Shown here: positions 36,615-48,833 of the stretch, piece by piece
How positions within the stretch are numbered: the first letter of the stretch is position 1
Layout of the letters: each line of letters begins with the position of its first letter
Origin: Nymphaea colorata
Taxonomy: Eukaryota > Streptophyta > Magnoliopsida > Nymphaeales > Nymphaeaceae
DNA: 64,000 nucleotides
NCBI RefSeq assembly: GCF_008831285.2
Contig: NC_045141.1
Span: forward strand, 19,588,848 to 19,652,847
Direction: 5' to 3'
Notes under the pieces: generated by a model
The model's database searches: none
What the model was told of the DNA's origin: nothing
What the model saw: only the letters and a program-made list of their open reading frames with translations
Program-made: the position numbers and the translations under genes

Positions 36615-37185
36615 TATACAGGTTTAGCTTTACCTGTTTCTGTTGATCCAAACTGTTCTTTGTCATGAATCCAACCACATGAATGAGGTCGAAATATTAA
36701 AGTATATACAATTAGAAATATGAAAAAGTATGTCAATCAAATTCTATTGAATGATCAGTTTAATTAATGGTCTTACATTTGTAGGCTTATATTAGACATC
36801 TGGATTCCCTATCTTTTCATTAACTTGAAGCGGCCACTTTGATGAATTTAATTATACAAATGATAAGATCCAAAAAAATTGTGAAAAAACTGATGTGGGT
36901 ATCGCTATCTTACATTAACTTGAAGCCATTTTGATGGATTTAATTACACAAATGATAAGATTAAAAAAAAATTGTAAAAGTCAGAGGTGTGTATTGGATT
37001 TTATAAGCCTACAAATGTAAAACCAGTAATTAAACCGTTCAATAGAATTTGATTGACACACTATTCCTTTTTTCTAATTTTATTTTCGAAATACACTTCC
37101 AGCTCATTCATAATGATTGGATTCATGACAAAGAACAGTGTGGATCAAGAGAAAATGCTAAAGCTAAATGAAGTCAATTCTAGCA
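36615..37185. mobile_element. Foldback/MITE-like element with about 175-bp inverted arms
   Basis: The left arm (about 36620-36795) and right arm (about 37000-37180) are inverted copies. Shared landmarks read in the same sense are TGTTCTTTGTCATGAATCCAA, GTCAATCAAATTCTATTGAA and TTACATTTGTAGGCTTATA. By eye identity is about 80-85%. The central loop holds a direct duplication (about 36818-36885 and 36912-36978; ATTAACTTGAAG ... TTTAATTAYACAAATGATAAGAT). There is no ORF. Exact ends and target duplication were not resolved. Confidence 0.75.
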
Positions 37186-37196
37186 ACCATATATAG

Positions 37197-37244
37197 CTAC
37201 TAATTTTTAAATTTAAATTAAACATTTGCAACTGTCTGAATTTA

Positions 37245-37290
<46 letters not shown>

Positions 37291-37325
37291 GATGTCTAAA
37301 TTAAATTTAAAAATTCATAGTTAAA
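37197..37325. repeat. AT-rich palindrome centred on (TA)n
   Basis: AATTTTTAAATTTAAATTAA and its approximate inverse complement flank a (TA)n core of about 30 bp at 37251-37281. The whole could fold into a long hairpin or cruciform. Confidence 0.75.
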
Positions 37326-39174
37326 AGTACCATAATCTTTATAAAAGCTACCTGTTTTTTAGCATCAACATTTTAAATTTTAATAATCTGACAACATAAA
37401 AAAATATGAAAGGATTGAATCTTCCTATGTACATACGAACCAGCCCCACTCTCCCCACTCCTTTTTTCTTTTTTGCAATTCTTCTGGAAAGAGATAACGT
37501 AGAAAACTAGCTTGAAAAGTCTCATTCTTAGGGAAATAGATAACGTACAAGACTAGCTTGAAAAGACAGGCGGAGAATTAATAGATCAATGGACGTTGAG
37601 CTTTTTCTTTTTCTTCAATGAAAACCACACAAAAATATCTTCGTGACAATTTCATGTCGCCAAGAAAAGTATTAGAGCTTTTATTAAGGCTTTCATGGAA
37701 GGTAGGATTTTTCTTGTCCGTTTCAATACTGTATTTTCTTGGCAAATTCGGTAGGTCAAACAATTGGTGTAAACAATTGGTGTGGCTGCTTTGGATGCAA
37801 AAGTATTGAACTGTTATATATTTTTCTAAGCTATTACTATAACTTGCATTTAATGAATATGATTGATATTTTGTTGTTTGAAGGACATATCATAGTTGAT
37901 TGGACCAGATGTCATGCTAATGATGCGTTTTCAGTTTGATTTGCGTTTTCAGCTTGATTTTCATATGCACTATTCTTGTAGATTGCAAACAGTGCCTTGA
38001 GCGACAATCGAGTTGAAGGATATATTATAAGGTCTCGAAAATTCCTAGACAGTCATAAACCCTAAGAACAGGAGAAAATAAAGTGGTTTTTCCTCTTGCA
38101 TACTGCCAATATAATTGATATTTTATCAAAAATAAGTTAGTAAATAAAATCAACTCGCTGTCTTTCGAGCGTTCAAAAAAAAAACTTCTAATTTTTTTTT
38201 CCAATAACGTTAATGACATAGTAAATCAATTTCTATCTTATATTTTATTGCCTATTTGTATCTAATGTATGTCCAACCTCTACGTCCAAGATGAGATAAC
38301 TATAATTGATATCATTTACCGGTGTGGGATCAAGGATGAGAGATACAGCCAGTCGCAATATTGCTCATTTATTCTGTTTGAGTTTTAACGGCATGTACGT
38401 CGACTCACCGGTTCCGACACATGGGCGTTTGACTTGCATGTGGACCGTGTAACGCGCGTGGTTAGAAAAATTGATAGGTGTTGGACATTTAGATGGTAGA
38501 TGAATAATGAACAATTTTAGCTTTTGATTTTTTTTAAATTGATGGATGGTTGAAAGAAAAATAAGAATAAAATCTGTTTCTGTTGATATCTTTTCCTTTT
38601 CTTTTTCTTTTCTCTCAAGGAGATTTTTTTATCCGCCTAACATTTTAAGTGTTTACTGCAAACCAATTTCTTATATATATATATGAAGTGCTAGACAGTT
38701 GAATAGTAAAAGAAATTAGAATAAGAAACAGTTTTATATCTTGAAATTTTTCAAATTGACATTATGCAATTTTTTTCTTTCAAATGCCAGATCTTTTGAG
38801 ATATGAGCTCTTTTTAAAAAATGGGAAAGAGGGCAGGATCTAAAATCCTTGGATCTGTGATTTTAGTAGATCATAGATATGGTTTAAGTCTTGTCATTCA
38901 TCACCACAAAGATCATAGAGCGACATGTCATTCGATGACTGGGGTGTATGTCCTGATCTGGCCTGCCTCAAAGAAATTCATGCAGATTCATTTGTGTGTG
39001 ATTCTTTGTAATCTGATATTTGATCCAATGCAATTCAATCGGATCCCAAGACATTTACTTACTTTTCTAGCCGCGAAATGAAGTTATTTTAGTAGGTTAG
39101 ATCAGTACAACTATGAACAACCGTCTTTATGTCTCTTTAATGTCTACAACCTGGCGCAGAGAGAGCGAGCGATA

Positions 39175-39594
39175 CATCTTTTCTTCTTTTACATTCGCTT
39201 TTGTTCATAGACCTCAGGAGTGTAGATTGAATTCACCTGGAAAAGAGAGAGGAGAGAGATTTCTTTGTTCTTTTTTCCATTTTCTTTTGTTCATAGATCT
39301 CAGGAGGGTAGATTGAATTCACCTCGAAGAGAGAGAGAGGAGAGAGATTTCTTTGTTCTTTTTTCCATTTTCTTTTGTTCATAGATCTCAGGAGGCTAGA
39401 TTGAATTACCACCTCGAAAATAAAGTGAAAAGACTAATGAAGTTCTTTTCCCATTCATAGGTCTCAGGAGGGTAGATTGAATTGCCACCTCTTAAGGGAA
39501 AAGAGAGAGATTTCTTCTCTTCTTTTTCGATTCCCTTTTTTATTCATAGGTCTCAGGGGGTAGATTGAATTGCTACCTCGAGAATAAGGGGGGG

Positions 39595-39600
<6 letters not shown>
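39175..39600. repeat. Minisatellite, five diverged copies of about 75-92 bp
   Basis: Copies start at about 39203, 39290, 39378, 39453 and 39541 with TTCATAG(A/G)(C/T)CTCAGGAG, followed by GTAGATTGAATT and ACCTCGA, then a purine-rich GAGAGA part and a TTCTTTTTTCCATTTTC part. Copies 1 and 2 are most alike; later copies are more diverged. The array runs into a (GA)n at 39598-39627. Confidence 0.85.
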
Positions 39601-39629
<29 letters not shown>

Positions 39630-40552
39630 ATCACAGGCCTTGTCTTGGCTTGAGTAATGGTCTTAATAAAATCACTTGGGTGGTGGTCTAACTTTAGTAC
39701 CCCACAGAATTAAATGGTGGAAATAATGCAAGACGGTCCATCTTCGCAATCTGACGGTGGAAGCTTAAATGTGGTTGGATACACTATTGAACTTCACAGG
39801 AATACTACTTCTTCTTCACTTTCTTACTGAGGCTGCGCTGAAAAACAGGAAGAAAAAAAGTGGGGAGAGCTCAACAAGGTGGTGCAGAAACACAGGATCT
39901 GGAAAGATACTTTTCTTTGCTCAACAACTAGCAACTATACACTGGCCGAGCCAGAATTTTTAGGCTAAGGGCACTGCTTTAAAAGTTTTTATGTCTTAAG
40001 GAGCACCAATATATAAAAATTAACAAATAGTTGAGACCACCTTTATAGAAATAAAGGAAATTTTGTGGGCTGGTGTGGGCAACTGCCCCGCCAAACCCCT
40101 GTAGCTCCGAGCACATTATAATATTAACTTATGTAAGTCTGGCAGCACATGCAGAGTACAGAAAAAGGTCAATTCTTCAGTCTCCACTGTGTGCACTGTG
40201 CAACAGGTACACTTTTTACCATACTTAGATACGATGAGGGGCAGTCAGGGGATGTAGGATTTAAGAGTTTCAGAGGTGGGGAAGGTGTTCACAATGCATG
40301 TATATATAGCAATTACGTTGAGTTTCTTGGGGATATAATAACTGTACTGTGCCGGATAGTGGCCTATGCATGGCACCATGTGACTCTGTTCAAGATCTTC
40401 TTTTATCGATGTTGCTGCGACAGTTCAGTTGATCAAACTTTGCAGGCGCACCTTTACAGCTTCTGTAGAGTACCACCTACATGTAATAACTAAAAACGAA
40501 TTCGAGTGACTCAATTAAGCTGCTACTTGAATGCGCATTCAAGATACCTTTG

Positions 40553-40581
<29 letters not shown>
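40553..40581. repeat. (GA)n microsatellite
   Basis: Uninterrupted GA dinucleotide run in the spacer. Confidence 0.95.
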
Positions 40582-40583
<2 letters not shown>

Positions 40584-42062
40584 AGGGACTTGTGTCGTGT
40601 GGCCCCTTCCATCGCCTCTGCACAGGTGATACAGGGGAAATTAGCATTGGCTAGAACTATCCTTATCCAACAGATTAAACAGCTTCTTTTTTATTAGAAA
40701 ATAAAGAGAATGAATTTTCTTCTTTTTTTTTTAGTTCTAAACATTAAAACTGATGCTTCTTACTGAGGAAAGAAGTCGGTAATTCCTATAAATTCTGGAC
40801 CATGACAGGCATTTCCATTCCTACAGTCGGAGTTTCCACCTTTGTGTCCTTCACAGCGATGGAGCCACATGCCAGAACATACTGGAAATTGCTATGGCAT
40901 AACATAGCGTTCCTTGTGGCTTCCACTTCTGACCTTCAAGCAATAAATGTCTGCATTTTTTTCTGTGACGGTCAACAATTTTTGTTCTATATAAATGGTT
41001 CACTCTTGAGCTACAGAATGTAGATAACATTGTCCCTCTCTTATGCCGAGCACTTGTGACCACTCTCCAGCAATATTGTATTAATTGACGACCAATTAAT
41101 GCATAGATGAAGTTATTGCCGCAATTTGCTTTGGGTTGGTAGATCGACATTATTGTATTTCTTTTGTCATCTGCTTTTTTTACCCAACACAACACCATGA
41201 AGCGGCCAAATATGGTAGAAGTTCGAGGACCGTGGAACGAATCCGCTACCAAATAAAGCGGTTAAGTTCGTGAGAAGTCTAAGGCGGCCATGGATTTCCA
41301 ATGCCCTTGCAAGTTTTGAAGTTCTGCAATAATGCCAATAAAATAATTGCGCATAATAGATGACAGATTATGCAAGGATCTGGCTGGTAATGCTTAATCG
41401 CTTTGCGGACCTCAACCACTATGAACTCAACCATGTGGACCTGAAATGTGTGCATCATTGGAGACAGCTCTGCATCATAAGGCTCTTGCAGACTTCATGG
41501 TTGAGGATGCATTTTTTAAAAACTGAAGAAAATTTCATGAATGTTGTCCCCAAAGAGGAGGTCTGCAAGAAAATCATGGGGATATAGTTCGACAAAGAAG
41601 ATTTGCAGGGAGTTCCTCTGCATCTAATCAACAACAGAAGGATAGTAGTACTCCAGCCTTGTGAGGTTCATGAAACTTTTTGTTGGGATATTATGTCCTG
41701 AATTAAAACTTTGGTTAACGCCGAAAGTCTTTTCTCATATTCTGGTAAATATTTATCACTGTCAGTCTTTCTTACATTTTAAGATGATTAGTAAAGAAAT
41801 GATGAATGATAATCTAATTGGTGGCATGTCAGTTGAATTTTAAAACATTGTAGTGAGCGACATGTGCTTCTGCATTAATTCACAGAAAGGGTCAAGTTTC
41901 TGCCAGAGTAGATTTTAAAGTAAAAGGTTTTACCATACCCAGGATTTATGAACCATAGTTAGCAGCCGTTTCTTGTAGCAGCAATGGTTTTCGTCTCCCA
42001 TGCCTAGACGTAACTCACTCGGCCAGGTCTGTGGAATTTTCAGGCCATCTGTTTTCATTTTA

Positions 42063-42444
42063 ACCCTAAGATATGTCACATAGGTGCGGGTACGGGTGCC
42101 GGTGCAGGTACGAATACATACCATTTTTAAAAAACTTGAGTGCGGGAGTAAGGCCGTATACACACATACATATATAAAAGTTAAAATGAAGAAAAAAGAG
42201 CGAAGTGAGACATTAAAATGAAGGTTTCAAAAATCTTAAAGTTAAAATGGTTTAAGAAGTTAAAATGTAAAAATGATTAACATTAAAATTGGACAAATTT
42301 GGACTCAATCAACATTGACCGAGTCAGAAAAAGGTCAAAAATGACCTTAGGTGCGTGTTGACCGTGGTACGGTATGGTCAACGCAGTACCTTGCCGTACC
42401 CAGGGGCCGTACCCATGTGGTACCCGTGTGACAGAGACCCTAAG
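42063..42444. mobile_element. Second MITE-like element with 8-bp target-site duplication
   Basis: The element spans 42071-42436 (366 bp) and is flanked by a perfect 8-bp direct repeat ACCCTAAG (42063-42070 and 42437-42444). The ends are inverted repeats: ATATGTCACATAGGTGCGGG at the left, and CTCTGTCACACGGGTACC on the opposite strand at the right. Inside these are GGGTACGG-type words. There is no coding capacity. The 8-bp duplication suggests a hAT-type non-autonomous element of a different family from the one at 16.6 kb. Confidence 0.8.
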
Positions 42445-43025
42445 CTACTCTTGCTTGCAAGCAGTTTCCCTAGTGCAATCTGCAGTAGAACCGTATAAAG
42501 ATAATAAATTTCCCCTGTATTTCTTGCATAATCCTACCCTAATACCAACTTGGGAGATGATTCATTCCCTAAAGGAACACTTCTCTTACATATCATCTTC
42601 TTTAGATTCAGTTTCGCATTCTCCGTCCTAGTATCCAAGTTCGGAAATTGTGATTGGACTATCAGTTTACCCTTCCAAGGACGTTTTCTTCTGTCCTACC
42701 TATCCTATGAGTTAGACATTGTCATTCTCAACACTGTTAAAACTGATCCATGCCGACAGTTTCTTTGGGCATCTGTTATTCACCATTCAACCATGCGTAC
42801 CCTGTTTGTTTGCATGTGAAGTTGATGATTCGAGTCTGCAATCAATTCCATGGTCCAAAATAAATAAATAAATTTGGGCCAGTACGAGATACCGAGCCTG
42901 TAAATTATTCCAGCCATTTTCTTTATTTTGTCTGGAAAGTCCTCAGCTTCCCAAGCATTTGCACTCGGCATAAAATTAACAATGTGTTTACATGTTGTTG
43001 ATGTCCAACTAAGGTGGAAAAAAAT

Positions 43026-46000
43026 CTATTTCAGCTTCTTACTGAAGTCGGATAGTTCCAACAAACGAATTCTGAGAATGCCTTCAGCTTCCTGCCTTTC
43101 TTTCTCTGTGTTGTATCCCCACTTTCCTAACAATGAAACCATTTGGAGAAATCACAAAGTTTAAAAAAGTGCAAACATGGAGAGACACACATCCACAAAT
43201 AAGAGAAGATTACCCAAATATAAATTCCACTTGCCCAAATCAGGTTCCTTGATGACATTCTTCAAAGTTGCAAGGCGGTCTTCCACAAAGCTAACATAGA
43301 AGAGAAAAGTCAGTAGAATCTCGAATTCACTAATGATGTAATACCAAGAAAGTTTCTATGAAGGGAAAGGAATTAAAAACCTGGGCCTATATTTGATCAA
43401 ACAACTAAGGCAGTGATTAATGGAAGGGTGATATTGGTCACCTAACTTATGGTGATAAGAAAGGAAGTAAGATGCTCCTTTTTCTTCTGTATTCAAGTCT
43501 AGATATGTAGCCATCGTCTCCTAGAGGGGTTTCTGCAGGTGGTATAGATTAATAAATTCTACCCGTCAAAAATGCATGGTTTCACTTTTAACCCTCACTT
43601 CCCAACCAGGGTGTACATATAGCATGATTAAGACAGAGGGTATTGCTTGGCACTCTCACGAGATCATCACTAATCTGGAGGCTAAGCATTCATGTTTTTC
43701 TCCTGTTACCTGTACAAGAGGGAAAATGGTGGGGATTTAGTTAGTAAAAAGTCTTGCATGATTTTTTGGTTTTCTAGACTGCTGTCTATACATATTTCGT
43801 CTGTTTTGTTCATCTCAGGCCATCTAAGTTTTTTCACCATGACATGTTAAGAAATAGACATTTTTATTTATTTAACAACTAAAAAGTCCATGTCTCATCC
43901 CAGTTTTCAAAGGTTTTTCGAACTTGTGCCACAAGCTAACTCAGATCCAGTGTCAGCTCATGCCCATATACTTGTCTTGTCTGTTTCTGTCCAACAATGA
44001 CAGCCACCAACATCGATAAGTGAGTAAGCCCTCCCCATTTCACACGTAGCACATGAACATATACACAAACACAAGAAGATGGATGAGCTGATATTGTAGT
44101 CAAAAGAGAGAAGACATGGGACGATATCTAGCAATAAAAGAAAAGGTCCTTCCATGTTTTCTTGCATGGCTTGTTTAGTATAAAAAAAATATTGCTTTCC
44201 GTGGCTGCGTGGCATGGTTTGTTGTGTAAGCAGCTCTTTCAACAGACTGATAAAGAGCAGATATGGAAATTTTGAGGATTATTATCCTTTTTAGCATTCA
44301 CACTCTAAATAGCAATGCTTAATATTAACATTTAACAGCACCCAAACGACAAACTTGGAGTCAGGTTGCAACTGTGTTCATAAACATATAAGGCAATCAC
44401 AGAGAGAGAGAAGGAGGGGGTGGTGTTGAATTCCCTAGGATGATCTTACTGAAGTGTCAGTCCCATATTTTCTGGCTTATTCTGCAGCTGCTTTAGCACC
44501 TCCACTTTTGGTCTGAAAAAACAGCAAGTTGATCAAAGAGAAAATGATAAATATGAAAATTTTTACAGAAAGCAAGAAATTTATTGAATGACAAGGCGAT
44601 AAAACAATTAGCTTTTTTGTTGAAATATACTAACCCCGTTCCCAATCCAAATATCCTTTGTGATGGGATTTCTACTCCGGCCAACTCACGCAGCAATGCA
44701 TCAGCAAATCTGCTCTGGGGGTGTTGGAAAATATATACATTAAAAACATGAACATAATGACCATGGCGAACAAATATAGACTGTCAATCACCTAACAGCT
44801 AGTGGGGCATGCATTGTCACATCAAAGATAGGTTAAGGCCCAACGAAGGTCAATGGTTACTAATCTTGGCCAATAAGCATGTAAATCATGGCAAAAAAGA
44901 AGACAGGGATAGGAGTTGAGCCATTTAAGCCCAGAAGCAAACTTCTAAGAATCTTTAAATATTAAATTTGATTGTCCTTCAGGGACTGGCCTTTGCCTCA
45001 ATCATTTCGACAATTCCTACAGCCTAAGCAGGACATCTGACCTTGTGCTAGGCCAATTTCATCTATATTTTCATGCATGCAGGAACCTTTGTTGAGAAGC
45101 AGAACCTATACAAGTATGAAAAAGTTGGGGATGTGCAACAGAAAATATGAAAACATAAAAAGTAATCAAGCACTAATTTTAGTATAGTACTTCAGGCTTC
45201 TAGTCCCTTTCTCAGTACCTGTTTGGTAGTAACTATGTAAAGCTTTGAGCTTGAAAATCTAAGAGCGTCTGCAATTCCTGGATAAAATCTGCACAAAGAC
45301 ATGGTCAATAATTTCTGAGCAATGTACGCCCTAACTTGAAAGCATAACAAAGGATGATGACATAATAATGAATGGAGTAAGAAGGGTCACGTAGAAACAT
45401 CCTTTTCACCAAGGCATCACCAAACAACAATAACTTGAGTTAACTAGCAAACCTGTTCAAGCAAGATATTTTTTATGGTGCAATTACGTTTGAGACAAAA
45501 TGACTTTTTAACGGACAAAGTAGATGTAAATTTATTATGGTAATACTTCGCCATCTGGTTCTAAAGCTTCTAAAATCGTTGCTAGTTATTTTCCAATAAC
45601 ACAATGTCTACTTTTTTTTTGTTTTCTATTTGGCATCTTAATATTTGACGAAGGGCCAATAGGAGAGTTTAATGTTATGCAGGAGATATTATAAATCACA
45701 AAATGTTCTAGCAGAATGTCTAGCTGAATGAATCAGGAGTGACTAAGGTTAGCTCAAAAAGTAGCAGTATAGAGAAAACATAAACATATAGAAGGAAAGA
45801 AAGAACCTTCAGTAAAAAAATGTATAAAATATCATACCTGTTAGCATTAATCCATCCAGCAAAATCATGTTCTATCCATTCATCCCTGACTTTTCCAAAT
45901 AGTTCTATAAGTGCATCCCTGTCCTCATTCCACTCCTCCATGATTATAGGTTTCAGTCTTAACCAGCTCTCCAATATAGCATCAATCGTGAGTCCAGAAG

Positions 46001-46977
46001 CAACCTCAAAGATTAAAAGCACTACATGTTAGGTTCAGAGGTGGAACTTCTCTGTCAATCGTAAAGAAATAATTTTGCCCTGTTCTCCCCATCTAAAATT
46101 TCTTAGTGGCATTTATAATGACATAAGGTCATCTCAGCAACTAATTAGAAGTACCATTCAACAGTTGAAGTGATCCAAACCTGAAACTAGTAGAACGATC
46201 ATTACTTAACAGTTACTAAGTAGTTCAGAAGTTCAGCAGAGTAATAATATGCAGGAGAATAAAGTGAGCTATATGTTCATTATCAAAGTTTCAAGGACAC
46301 GCTTTAGGGGGAAAGGGACGTATCGATAAAGGAACTTACTGATGACTTTTGAACTGTGGGTTTCCGAGTTTCCAGCAGCAATCGAACAAGTAAAACATTT
46401 TCATATCCAGTTTCCACCACAGGTCGAACCTGTTGTTAGGAAAATAGATTCAGTGAGAGCTTGCGTTTGTGTGTTAATCTAAGTCAGTCTTAGTTCACCC
46501 TTATTAAGCAGTCGAATCATAGGGACATGTGCATTTGTCACTATTAGACAAATGATTGATAATGGTAACATTCAAGTTGACATATGCATTCCGCACCAGT
46601 GGTTCCCCGAAGTAATAAAGAAGTAACGTGATTACCAGATGCATTTGATCAACGATCCATTCTTCAGTCTCAACATCTACGTCGACAAAGAGGTTAGGCC
46701 ATCTTATTTTAGCAGCCTGACATCCAACAATTAAAAAAAAAAAAAAAGACAGTTAAAATTTGGAAAAACAATCGGTAAGTAAATGCCGTGATACATGCTT
46801 CTCCATGTATAGGTTCGGAACCAAAGTCTTTGTACATCTACCTGGCTTCTCTTCTCTGCGACTCGTAATTAAGGTTTAGAGGAACACACAGTGGCATACC
46901 TTGAGGGCGGACAGGGAGCTCTCTCCGCAGCTGTCACAGAGAACTCCGTCAAAATCAAGCGCATAAAGATCACCCAT
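43026..46977 (-). CDS. HAD-superfamily hydrolase (plant, function unknown)
   Basis: Haloacid-dehalogenase-fold hydrolase, probably a phosphatase; substrate unknown. Nine exons, minus strand: 46900-46977, 46636-46716, 46340-46429, 45838-46004, 45219-45288, 44635-44714, 44450-44512, 43214-43290, 43026-43126. They give 807 nt, 268 aa, in phase throughout. Motif I is LDFDGVLCDS (nucleophile Asp8, acid/base Asp10). Motif II is the Thr in YIVTTKQ (about 156-162). A Lys in PKVEVLK (191) is a motif III candidate. Motif IV is FVEDRLATL (Glu213-Asp214). A helical cap lies between motifs I and II (about residues 25-140). There is no signal peptide or membrane segment, so it is probably soluble. All nine introns' borders were set by eye; the weakest is the TTTGAG acceptor before exon 4. 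Confidence 0.86.
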
Positions 46978-47110
46978 TTTCCCTCTTTCTCTCTCGCTCT
47001 CGCTCTCGCTCTCTCTCGCTCAGAGGCAGAGCAGCTCCTTGCCTTCTTCAAAATCTCCCAAATGATGTGAATCAGCAGAGACCGTTCTGTTCCCAAAATT
47101 TCCATCAACG
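46978..47110 (-). promoter_or_regulatory. Leader/promoter of the HAD gene with CT(C)GCTCTC repeats
   Basis: Immediately upstream of the ATG is a run of GCTCTC / CTCTCT repeats (46981-47020 on the plus strand, purine-rich on the gene strand). No clear TATA box is visible. Confidence 0.35.
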
Positions 47111-47828
47111 CCCGTCCCTCGTCAAAACATCAGCACTTGTTCCCTCGAGCCTCGACCCCATAGCCCACATCCACAGCGGGTGGACCGGAGCACCCTTTCG
47201 AATCACCACCACTCCAACTCCAACTTATTCGCGCTTGTCTATGCCCGACCCTTTGATTCCCTCGTTCAATCTCCGCTGGTCTCTCTGTAGCTCTTCGAAC
47301 AAAAATTGGAAGAATGTGAATGATCTGGGACTTGGTCAGATCTAATTTTTATTGAATTTGACTTGATCGGATCTAGGTTTGGACCTCGTGACCTTACCCT
47401 TTCTAAGACTGAAATTGGATCCGATCAGATTATAAGATCTGAGGTGTAGATGTAATAAGATCTAATAATCTTCGTCAGATCCCAGTCCTACATTAATAAA
47501 TCAGATGTAAATTTGGTTGTGTATACCAAACCCGACTTTTGAATTCCCATTTTCCTATAAAGACAGGGTGCGCTACCTAACAATGGGAGAATTAGGTCGC
47601 CCAATAGACAGCTCTTGACGTTAGCGTTGAAACTTCAGAAGAAAACGAAAAGACAATTCCTTTGAATGAATCCAAAGTACAGACTTGAACTCTAAACGGA
47701 GGAACACAACACAATCTCATCTCATCTTCAAAGGAAGGCAAGATTCTATCTCTCAAAGGAAAACAAGTAAAAAAAGAACAAGAACAAGTTTAGATCACAC
47801 GATATGATATTTGCTGCACTCTGATTAA
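47110..47828. other. Spacer between the HAD and SRC2-like genes
   Basis: No coding exon is supported. GATC(T/A)-type words (AGATCTAAT, GATCGGATCTAGG) recur at 47330-47475. The last 150 bp probably include the 3' UTR of the SRC2-like gene. Confidence 0.4.
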
Positions 47829-48677
47829 CTAGTAATCATCATCATAGTCACCACCAAAGTCATCACCAACCCTGTCTGAAACCTTGTCGGCGATCTTGTC
47901 CTCAACATAGTTGGCTCCCCCAGCCAACGCCAGCCCTCCCAGCACTCCGGCCACTGCTCCAACAGCCAGCCCCGTTCCCACGCCCCCATACTTGCCTCCC
48001 TTCTTAGCCGGTGGTGCCGACGTTGCCGGCACCGGCGCCGCAGCTCCGTTCCCGTATCCTGAATCGTATCCACCGTAATATTGCTGTTGTGGAGCATTGT
48101 ATCCGTACCCGCTTCCATACGCTCCAGGGTATCCTGCTGGTGGCGCACCATATGGAGGTGGAGGTGCCCCATATCCGGTGTATGGATGAGTCGGCTGATA
48201 ATCTCTACTCGTCGTTTGGCCATACGGCTGCGGGTGCGGGTATGGGCTAGGGGCCGGGTACCGGATCTCGTACACGGTGACCTTGACCTCGAGCTTCCCT
48301 TGCGGCCGGCCCGACGGCCGCTTGAGCTTGAGCGACTTGGTGTACCGCTCGTTGAAGCCGACCTCGTCGACGACCTCCTTGAGGTGGAGCCGAGCGGAGC
48401 CGATGAGCGGCTTGGTCTCGCCGGAAGCGTTGGTGTGGACGACGTCGATCGATAGGACTGCGTCCTCAAGGCATGGGGCGCGAACCGGGATGGTCAGCTT
48501 CTCGTTCCAGACGGGGCATGTGTCGTTCTGGTCGTCGACCTTGGTGGTGAGCTTGGAGTCCGGGTCGACCCACGCCACGACGTAGGGCTCGAGGTCGCCG
48601 TAGCGCCAATTGACGTTCTTGAGGTCCTTGGCCGAGGACACGGTGAGCTCCAATTCCAGAGGGAACCGGGACGCCAT
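47829..48677 (-). CDS. SRC2: SRC2-like C2-domain protein (cold/stress-regulated type)
   Basis: Single-exon gene, 282 aa. Residues about 6-115 form a C2 domain (LELTVSSAKDLKNVNW, then LEPYVVAWVD, TCPVWNEKLTIPV and GSARLHLKEV). This plant type binds membranes or phospholipids, sometimes with Ca2+. A linker of about 90 residues is rich in Pro, Tyr and Gly (GYGAPPPPYGAPP). A Gly/Ala hydrophobic stretch follows (about 230-254, VGTGLAVGAVAGVLGGLALA), then an acidic tail ending GDYDDDY. This matches soybean SRC2 and Arabidopsis SRC2, which associate with the ER/vacuole membrane and an NADPH oxidase (family knowledge). The frame stays open upstream to 48833, but a TATA box lies inside that extension, so the start MASRFPLELEL at 48677 is preferred. 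The coding region is GC-rich. Confidence 0.92.
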   Translation of the reverse strand: MASRFPLELELTVSSAKDLKNVNWRYGDLEPYVVAWVDPDSKLTTKVDDQNDTCPVWNEKLTIPVRAPCLEDAVLSIDVVHTNASGETKPLIGSARLHLKEVVDEVGFNERYTKSLKLKRPSGRPQGKLEVKVTVYEIRYPAPSPYPHPQPYGQTTSRDYQPTHPYTGYGAPPPPYGAPPAGYPGAYGSGYGYNAPQQQYYGGYDSGYGNGAAAPVPATSAPPAKKGGKYGGVGTGLAVGAVAGVLGGLALAGGANYVEDKIADKVSDRVGDDFGGDYDDDY

Positions 48678-48769
48678 TCTGATCAAACGCGGAACGCCGG
48701 CTTTCGGACTGAGGAACGGAACGGACTCAGAGCCGATGGCTATGGAGAAAGGGAAATGACAGTCCTTCT

Positions 48770-48777
48770 TATTTATA
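48770..48777 (-). promoter_or_regulatory. TATA box of the SRC2-like gene
   Basis: TATAAATA on the minus strand, about 93 bp upstream of the chosen start codon. Confidence 0.65.
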
Positions 48778-48833
48778 GGCATATGGCGCTTCCGTTTTCC
48801 TTTCCCTTGCCACCCTCCACCTTCTCCCCCCAC

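Larger units (their letters stand above)
35500..43020. other. Gene-poor 7.5-kb spacer rich in repeats
   Basis: No ORF here has a recognisable domain; the longest, 40149-40493 plus (114 aa), is not supported. Contents that can be described are a foldback element (36615-37185), an AT palindrome around (TA)n (37197-37325), a five-copy minisatellite (39175-39600) with (GA)n (39598-39627), another (GA)n (40553-40581) and a MITE (42063-42444). Confidence 0.6.

Noticed and set aside
48678-48833. N-terminal extension of the SRC2-like ORF (52 extra codons)
   Set aside because: A TATAAATA box lies inside it, the composition is Lys/Gly-rich and unlike the family, and the C2 proteins of this type start MA(S/x)R...LE(L/V).
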